Origin: Stromatinia cepivora
Taxonomy: Eukaryota; Ascomycota; Leotiomycetes; Helotiales; Sclerotiniaceae
Direction: 5' to 3'
NCBI GenBank assembly: GCA_014898415.1
Contig: RCTD01000018.1
Location: forward strand, 129,001-193,000
DNA length: 64,000 nt
Position 1 is the first letter of the stretch, and each line of letters opens with the position of its first letter. The position numbers were made by a program, and so were the translations under genes. The notes under the pieces were generated by a model, which had not been told where the DNA came from, made no database searches, and saw only the letters and a list, made by a program, of their open reading frames with translations. Shown here piece after piece: positions 56,115-64,000 of the stretch.

Positions 56115-56944
56115 ATAGATATAAATAATACAGAAAATATAATATATCTGATCAAAGAAATTCTGGGAATCAAAATATTAAGAATTTATAAAAAAACAAT
56201 ATTGAATCGAAAACACTCTAAGAAATAAAAGGAAACTATTCAAAAGAAAATCATATCTTTGATTCAAAATAATACTTGGAAAGAATATATACTCTTTAAA
56301 AAAAGTAATCTAGTTTCAACGAAATAGGTATTTATAATTAAGATCAAGAATAACAAAATAGAACGATTCAAAACAAAATTAGTAATTTAAAGATTCAATC
56401 AGATATTAGAAAAAGATTACAACAAAATATTTATATCAATAATAAAACTAAATATATTCAGACTATTCCTAACTATTGTTATAAAGGAAAATTTAGAATA
56501 CTTATATTTCGATATCAAAAATATCTTTACTGAATCACATTTAAAGGAAAAGATCTACTTCGAACTATTTCAAGGTATCAAAGTCGAAAAGGGATATATA
56601 TTATAAACCCTATAAAGTCTATATAATTTGAAGCAAATTGGAAAGAACTGAAGTTTACTATTGAAGAAAGAATTTTTAGGTATAGGTTTTGTATAAAATT
56701 TGATAGATTTATATTTATATATATCTAAAGACTATAATATAATATTACTGATATATATCAACGATATCGTTATTGTATTATATACATTATCACAAATCAT
56801 TTAATTCGATGAAAAACTATCAATTCGTTTTAATATCAAGAATTTAAGGAAGATTAATAAGATTTTAAATATTAGAATCATTTGCAATAGAAAAGTGTAT
56901 ATATTAATTATAGATCAAAAAGAATATCTCGATACTATACTAAT

Positions 56945-57226
56945 TGTCACGAATCGTGAACCACAGGAGGCTAACCACGTGATACCTCTTATCTCCCACG
57001 TCCATTGGTGAGCTGATCGTCCGTGCACATACGTTACGATTCATACGATTTAGTATAGTAAAATGGTGACCCTAATAATACATATGTACAACCCCGCAAC
57101 TTACGAATAGGTATTTGTATATATATATCTAGTCGCTTCTTACGAGTCATAATTCTTCAATTGTAGATTCTAAAGAACATAATTGACCCTATTTATTCAG
57201 CTCTACTACGGCTCTTGTGCATTATA
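56945..57226 (+). repeat. Element C 5' LTR
   Basis: 282 bp, from TGTCACGAATCGTGAACC to TTGTGCATTATA, the end being a RIP-changed GTGCGTCACA. Confidence 0.9.
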
Positions 57227-57503
57227 TTATCTACAATTCATTTATAAGCATCCGGCCATCTAATGGCCTCCCAAATAATACTTCACTTTAATAATACCTT
57301 CTTAGATGAACTTTTATAACATTACATTCAGAAAAAGAAGATTTATTCCGATCTAGTCGATAAAGATATAAACACCTTTAGAAGTATACCATCACTTTCA
57401 TAATACAACGAACTCCTCCTCTTATACGCTCCGAATCTTCGAAAGTATATTCTAAGGAACCCTTTCCTTCCCCTCAATTATTTCAACAACCCTTCGAAGA
57501 AAA

Positions 57504-60500
57504 TATGAATACAGGATTGGATAATATTATTATTGAAAGAAAGAAGATTAGTAAAAAGAAGATTCCAGTATATAAAGTTGATGTTTCTAATAATTCAATT
57601 GCTCTTTTCGAATTATTATTACAATTACAAGATCTCTATATAATAATTATAAATTTGAAAGAAGAAAATCGATAATTGAAAGTTATAGTGATAACAAGCT
57701 TTACAACAATGCAACCTTCTTTTGAACCCCAAATAATATTTATACAAACATCCAGATCAACAACAGTATTTGAGATTCCCTTTATTCCTTCAATCGAAAT
57801 TCAAGGACCTTCATTTAAGCAAACCTGAAGATCCTAAAATCAAAGAAAGAAAACTTTGATCAAATAATCTAATTACTCAAAGTCCTTTAAGGATTCTTCT
57901 TCCTTTTCAGAAAATAATAATCCATCTAATAATCAGGGGTCCCCTTACTCAAAAAACCAATCTAACTAATCAAGATCGTATTCCTATACCAATCATAACT
58001 TACAGCAAAATATATATACACCAAAACCCACAAATCTTACTACTAAACTTAACAATGGTATTGAATTTAAAGCTAGTTTGTGGCAATTATTGATTATAGA
58101 ATGATTCGAGCTGTATATTATATTACTTAAGAATAAAACGTAACATTATATATACATAATCGATTAAATCGAATCAGAAGTACAAATACATTATCATATT
58201 TTTTACATACAAATGCCCCGACTCACAATACTTTGTAGCGATCTATCGGAACCCGGTTGAAATCAATAATACTCGTTCTTAATACAAAATATAGATTATG
58301 CCTAATATAATTCGATATAACAACTTTCTAGAATGATATAGGAAATTCAGATTACTTATTATCTAAATGAAGATTATCGATAATAAAGTTCTATTCAAGG
58401 ATCTCGAATAAAAGATTTCCGATTTTCTTTTGCAAACAATAATAATATTTATCAAGGATTATAAGATTACAAAAGAACTTATGAATATATTTATTAGAGT
58501 AAATCAAAACGAAGTTTCATTATAAGAACGAAACCGATATTGTATTGATCGAGAAGCCCCTATAATTATTCGCAAATCAATGGCTACTACGAACCCCTTA
58601 CAATCCTTTCAAAGCTTTAACAACTCCAATTTTGGAACCTTTATATTCCCGAAACTATTTCCACCCTGGAATACCCCTTCCGGATACACTGGCCCTATTG
58701 CACTTAATAATTATTCGAATTTTAAACGCTCATCGCTCTCTCCCTCTCCTGAAGCAATATATACATCGACACCTTATATCGATAACTTCAATGAAATCGA
58801 AACAATACAAAAAGAAATAAAAGAATTCGAAAAATATCGGGATACCGAAGAAGACTTCAATTCAGAAGTTACAACTGAAGCCATACAGAATGCCCGCTTA
58901 GAAAAAGAAAAGCGTTTAAAACCAAACACCTAAACTCTATTTCTATTCTAAACATTATACAGAATATAAGATTTCTTAATCTAACTAAACTTATAAAAAG
59001 AAAAGTATTTACCCTCCTCTACAATCTTTCGAAAAATAGTTACATTTATCGATCAAAAGCATTCATTGATTTTAAAGCAAATGGATTCGTTTTTATTAAT
59101 ACTACACTTTTTATTTGTTTATTTCCTATATTTAAACTCAGAATTATACTGTTTGAAACTTCAATTGAAGTTAAAAAATATAATGATATACAAGATCATA
59201 TTATTACCTATTTCACATTCCTTAATTTAATAATTGATAATTATAAACAATCTTTTATCCTTTTCCTTATTATTGAATTAAAGAGTTATAATATTATTTT
59301 AAATAGACTTTGGTTATCAAAGATTCAAGCGAAGCTTGATTGCTTTAATCAATATCTCGAATGGCTTAAAGAGAGATCCTGTATCATCTCCTATTCAAAT
59401 AATCTCCTCGTTATTTAATCATCCCTTTGTAAATAAAAGATCGATCAATTAATTCAATAAAATATTGATCGACGAGATGATTAGCTCGAAGAATATTGGA
59501 ATCGAAGAGATTCATAATTAAATAAATCAATCGCAATTGATAATATATAATAAGAACCTTCAAATATAAACGCAATACAGATTCTTGTTGAAAAGGAAGA
59601 AGTCCCAATTCCTTTCAAATTCAATCTATTTTTTTCTCAATCAATCACATCACCATTACAGATTTACGAATACCTTCTCTATATATCGTCCGAAATCCTC
59701 GATCTATACGCATTCAAATCCGATAAATTCCAATTAGAATGTAAAAGAGATGAATAAATTGAACTCTTTATTATTACTCTAAAAGAACTCGATGATATGA
59801 TAGACTTTCAACGGAACAAACAATATACAAAAGAAAGAATATTGATTGCCTTAATCGAATTCAAGAATACAAAAGTTCAAAAAAAATTCGATTGAATATT
59901 GATCGAAATCGATTCAGAATTTAAAATACTATCTGAATATCGATAATATCATCGAATCTTTTCCAAACATAAATCAAATATCTTACCTTCTAACCGATCT
60001 TATAATTATAAAATTATATTGAAAAATAAAGGAAAACAAACCTTACATTATAATCTGCTTTACAAAATATCCTTAGAACAATTAAAAATCGTTAAAGAAT
60101 ATATTATAGATAATTTCAGCAAAGGTTTCATTAAATTCAATCAAGCCCCTTATATTACATCCGTCCTATTCGTCAAGAAACCTAATAGTAGTTTGAGGTT
60201 TTATATAAACTTCAGATTATTGAATTCTTTAACGTATAAGGATCGATATCCCTTCCCTTTGATTGATGAAACGCTTTCTCGGCTTTCCAATGCTAAGATC
60301 TTTACCAAACTCAATATTCATCAAACTTTCCATTACATAAAAATGGATCCTGCTTCGAAAGAGTATACTACCTTTCAAATTTGATATAGATTATACAAAT
60401 ACAAGATCATATTATTCGGATTAATGAATGATCCTGCAATCTACTAATATTATATAAATGATATTCTATTCAATTATTTAAACATCTTTTATACAATATA

Positions 60501-62890
60501 CCTCAACAATATTCTAATCTATTCTGAGAACGAAAAAGAGCATCAAATTCATATCAAGTTAATTCTCGAACGATTAGAAACCGTTGGCCTATAAGCAAAT
60601 CTTAAGAAATACAAATTCAATATTATATATATCAAATATTTGGGCTTTATCATCTCTACTAAAGAAGTAGAGATGAACCCTGAAAAGATTGAGGTAATTG
60701 AGAATTGGACCTTTCCGATAACAGTAAAAGGGATTCAATTATTTCTTGGTTTTTGTAATTTTTATTGATAGTTTATTAAGGATTATAATATAATAACGAA
60801 ATCTTTTAATGAATTTATTAAAGCAAATGTTAAATTCGTATTCGACGAAGTATACTAAAATATATTCAATATCTTGAAGAAAAAGTTTATCTCCGTTCTA
60901 TTTCTGTAACACTATAATCACCGATTTCTTTGTATATTCAAAACAGATATATCCGATGAAATAGTTGCTAGTATATTATCATAATAATATAGCGAAGATT
61001 GATTTCCTATAGCTTATTTCTCCAAGATCATGATTGCTATTAAACTGAACTACGAAATTCATAACAAAGAAATATTATCAATCATTTGATCTTTCAATCA
61101 TTGAAGAACAGAACTCACCAGTTCACTATATAAATTCAAAGTTTATACCAACCATAAAATCTTCGAATATTTTATAATTACTAAAACTCTCAATGTTTGA
61201 TAAATTCGTTAAACAGAAATTCTAACCAATTATAATTTTATCATTATATATCGCCCTAAAAAAGATAACCTTCTCATTAACACTTTAACCCATCGAATCG
61301 ATGAATTGAATCTTCAGAATTATATCAAAAAAAAAATCGCCTTCAATAGCTTATTAAAAACAATCAAATTGATACCGAAATCATAAGAAAAGCCTTACAA
61401 AAGCATCATCCAGACGAAACAACGATTACTAACATCGATTTGAGTGAAATCGCTCTTCGATTCGATCTAGTTAACTGTATCATCGAAGCAAATAAAACTA
61501 TAGATAACTTGCTAATACTTAGAATACAAACTATTCAAAATCATAAATATATATCACTCCAAAATAACCTTTTGCTTTACGATGACCGCCTGGTGATATT
61601 TGATGTCGACAATCTTCGAACTTATCTGATTCGTAAAACCTATAATTCCGTTTCCATTATTCATCTTAATATAAGCAAAACCTATCTTTTATTATCTCAA
61701 TAATACTACTGGCCCAATATCATAACCAGATATATATACAATTGTCACGCCTACAAACACAATTCCATTCCATATAATCGTACCCCCGATTTATTACATC
61801 TATTTCCGATTCCTAATCAAGTATAGCAATATATTACTATAAATTATTACAACTTTAATAAAAATAAATATGGATATAATAATGTTTTAATTATTATTAA
61901 TCAATTAATAAAGCAAACTATCTCTATACCTTATCACAAATTAATCGATATTCGAATTCAAGTACAACTATATCTCTATTATATATATCAATATTATGAT
62001 CCCTCTAATACTATAATATCGGATCGCGGCCCCCAATTCATATCACAGTTTTGAAAAGAATTCAATCAAATCCTAAGAACCGATCTCAAACTATCCACTA
62101 TTCACTATCCCCAAACCGATGATCAAATTGAGATCTATAATCAATACCTTTAACAGCGATTAAGGCCGTTTATTAGTTACTATCAAAACGATTGATCAGA
62201 ATTCCTATCTATAATAAATTATACGCAATTTACTCTTTCATACAACTTCTTAGAAGAGCTCATACTCTACGAAACTCTATACAGGTATACATCGAAATGT
62301 GTATAAAAATGGAAGAAAAACATTAATAAATCAACAAACGATATAAATATATATAATACCCGTATATACACAGAATACAATAGATTAACTTTCGTGTAAG
62401 CAAAAGAAGGCCTATTGTATACTCAAGCCAAGATATCGAAATCCACAAATACTCACCAATATAAAATCGATTTCGATATCGGAGATTATATATAACTCAA
62501 TATGAAAAATTATCCTATCCAAAGATTATCCAAGAAACTGGACTTCCCAATTCAAAGAAGATTTAAGATCATTGATCGATCTGAAAACTCTTTTAAACTC
62601 GAACTCCCGATTACAATGAAAATTCATCCTGTTTTCCCTTCAGATCGATTATGCAAGGTATATGACGATCCCCTTCCTGATCAGATACTCGAACCACCTC
62701 CGCCTATTAATATAACTAGCAATTCGGAATAGAAAATGGAAAAGGTTCTAACAATAAAGAAAACACAAAAAACTCTACTATACAAAATCTCATAGCTTAA
62801 TAGCGATACCAATCTTATCTGATATCCTGCTTCTGATCTTAAAACATCACTACATCTTTTATACGATTTTCACCTGACCAATCCAACGTT
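57504..62890 (+). pseudogene. Element C gag-pol with C-terminal chromodomain, RIP-damaged
   Basis: Gag begins near 57504 (MNTGLDNIIIERKK) and extends to about 58930, where MATTNPLQSFQSF is an open tail. The protease area is at about 59080-59400 (FKANGFVFINT, SYNIILNRLWLSK). The reverse transcriptase open part is 60019-60384 (SVLFVKKPNSSLRFYINFR, PLIDETLSRL, FTKLN), with thumb YLGFIISTKEVEMNP at about 60640. RNase H follows and ends near YRPKKDNLLINTL (61240). Integrase has the HINISK zinc-finger part (61650) and ISDRGPQFISQF (about 62020). The integrase tail is FKLELPITMKIHPVFPSDRL (62600). A chromodomain-like end (about 62730-62880: KVLTIKKTQKTLLYK, YPASDLKTS) marks the chromovirus branch of Ty3/gypsy. 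Many TAA/TAG/TGA codons make it inactive. Confidence 0.88.
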
Positions 62891-63678
62891 GTCTGGTCCT
62901 CCTAATCGATTAATCGATTAAATAAAGTTCTATAAAAGCAAAAAGGATAATTATAATCATATAGATAACAATTCATTCATAAAACCAAAAGAAAGAAAAG
63001 TATTCTTCAATACAGCAGATTAAATGTTATAATTTTATAATAATATATATATATATAATTATAAAAGAATTAAAAACCCATATAAATTCAAGAGAATTTG
63101 ATTATATATATATATAGCCCGAGCTTTATACAACAGACAAACTGCCACCACCAAGACAATACAAAGGCAATATATTTCAAAAACTTATGCTTATAATTAT
63201 TTCAAAAATCATACAAAAAGAAACTTGAATATAGTAAAAACGAAATATAACGTTACCTTTATCGATTTCGTTCAATTTGATTGATTTGATCAATTTAGTC
63301 GATTAATTTGATCGATTTCGGAATTAATTATATTAACCATTTATCATCATTATACCATAATTCAACCTCCTTCTTTTTTTTATTAAAACTTTTTCCTTTC
63401 AAAGATTCCCTAAATCAAAAAGAATACAAATTAATATTAATTTAACTAATTGATGAACGATTTAATCGATTTGATCAATTCATTTATCATTTTGATCAAT
63501 TTGATCGATAATTTTAATCAATTTAGTCAATTTCCATTAAATTAACTAAATCAATCAAAATAATCAATCTAATTGATTTAAAACTTATGAACCTTTATAA
63601 AACCTGATTTCCGATGAAATAGCAATGAAATAGAGGAGTGAAACACTCGAAGGCAAGCTTTTCCAAAAGAAGGGGTAG

Positions 63679-63960
63679 TATTACGAATCATGAACCACAA
63701 AAGATTAATCATATAATACCTTTTATCTTCTACATCCATTAATAAATTGATCATCTGTATATATATATTACAATTTATACAATTTAGTATAGTAAAATAA
63801 TAACTCTAATAATATATATGTATAATCTTATAACTTATAAATGAGTATTTGTATATATATATCTAGTTGCTTTTTACAAATCATAATTCTTTAGTTGTAA
63901 ATTCTAAAGAATATAATTGACCCTGTTTATTCAGCTCTACTACGGCTCTTGTGCGTCACA
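63679..63960 (+). repeat. Element C 3' LTR
   Basis: 282 bp, starting TATTACGAATCATGAACC (TGTCACGAATCGTG changed by transitions) and ending CTTGTGCGTCACA. It is more AT-rich than the solo copy at 48869. Confidence 0.9.
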
Positions 63961-64000
63961 CTAATCAAATATAATATTATATATAGATAATATCAAGCCA

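Larger units (their letters stand above)
49808..56944 (+). pseudogene. Copia-2 gag-pol, multiply interrupted
   Basis: Gag begins near 49811 (ISESNNPLKLDQNNY-like; the start ATG has become ATA). The zinc-knuckle region at about 50530 has Tyr at the first two Cys positions but keeps the last Cys, the reverse of copia-1. The pre-integrase part is at 50950-51060 (NVLYILGLGVNLLLG). The integrase core is at 51395-51613, then A1, then VRIDN-equivalent sequence from 53300. The linker, with SKNTSNIESII, is at 53979-54299. A2 interrupts at 54563. Reverse transcriptase resumes at 56120-56800 with DIKNIFTES and an altered catalytic box (YINDIV where copia-1 has YIDDIV). The frame passes through element C and resumes at 63966 with LIKYNIIYR. 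All reading frames are broken by stops. Confidence 0.88.
56945..63960 (+). mobile_element. Element C: Ty3/gypsy chromodomain retrotransposon, 7016 bp, TSD CTAAT
   Basis: Two 282 bp LTRs, with CTAAT at 56940-56944 and 63961-63965. Internal order on the plus strand: gag, protease, reverse transcriptase, RNase H, integrase, chromodomain, then the purine tract AAAAGAAGGGGTAG (about 63665-63678). It is inserted in the RNase H region of copia-2, whose frame (EYLDTIL, then LIKYNIIYR) rejoins across it. Confidence 0.94.
49247..64000 (+). mobile_element. Copia-2: Ty1/copia element broken by three insertions; runs off the window
   Basis: The 5' LTR begins TATTGGAAATGAGG (TG changed to TA). The interior matches copia-1 in order. 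Its own sequence is 49247-51618, 53300-54562, 56120-56944 and 63966-64000, about 4495 bp. That agrees with the matching position in copia-1, so about 985 bp should lie beyond the window. Insertions are A1, A2 and C, each with a clean 5 bp duplication of copia sequence. Confidence 0.92.

Noticed and set aside
37500..64000. CRISPR array or other bacterial system
   Set aside because: Repeats are LTRs and decayed transposon copies with eukaryotic features. There are no regularly spaced short repeats, operons or ribosome binding sites.

Overview
The window looks like nuclear DNA of a filamentous ascomycete (Pezizomycotina, possibly Leotiomycetes; the class is an inference). Genes carry short introns of 52-74 nt with GT...AG ends and CTAAC/CTGAC-like branch sites. 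They include eukaryotic housekeeping families: an AIM6-like phosphodiesterase, a CCDC137-like nucleolar protein and a giant TFIIIC-like protein. Long AT-rich blocks hold retrotransposon copies that differ from each other almost only by C-to-T and G-to-A changes, the signature of repeat-induced point mutation (RIP).

Layout. 0.2-4.5 kb: an acidic-repeat protein gene with three reading-frame lesions. 4.5-6.8 kb: LTR relics, including one clean solo LTR with a GATCA target duplication. 6.8-10.7 kb: an unknown GC-rich gene with one in-frame stop, a small ORF, and an aminoglycoside-phosphotransferase-like (APH) gene with two in-frame stops. 10.7-15.9 kb: gene-poor, with an 800 bp foldback element, a 69 bp TG...CA insertion and a short telomere-like tract. 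15.9-28.7 kb: the healthy gene island (TFIIIC-like, CCDC137-like, AIM6-like). 28.7-35.2 kb: intergenic DNA plus two degenerate paralogues of an unknown gene. 35.2-37.1 kb: a Fot1/pogo DNA transposon. 37.9-64 kb: an ordered nest of transposable elements.

The nest can be unpicked from target-site duplications (TSDs). A second foldback element was hit by a gag-only LTR element (B, TSD TATAG), which was hit by a Ty1/copia element (copia-1, TSD ATATA). The same foldback was also hit by a third copia LTR. That LTR is broken by a Ty3/gypsy-like element (D), which carries a solo LTR of family C (TSD AATTC) and a second copia element (copia-2). Copia-2 is in turn broken by two gag-only elements (A1, TSD GTTAC; A2, TSD ATAGA) and by a 7 kb chromodomain gypsy element (C, TSD CTAAT). 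This makes five layers, and the window ends inside copia-2.

The most notable system is the A/B family. These are 1.55-1.8 kb LTR elements whose interior reads only as a gag protein on the minus strand, resembling the TR-GAG elements described in plants. Nonsense codons compatible with C-to-T change also occur in single-copy-looking genes near the repeats, which suggests leakage of RIP or relaxed selection there.
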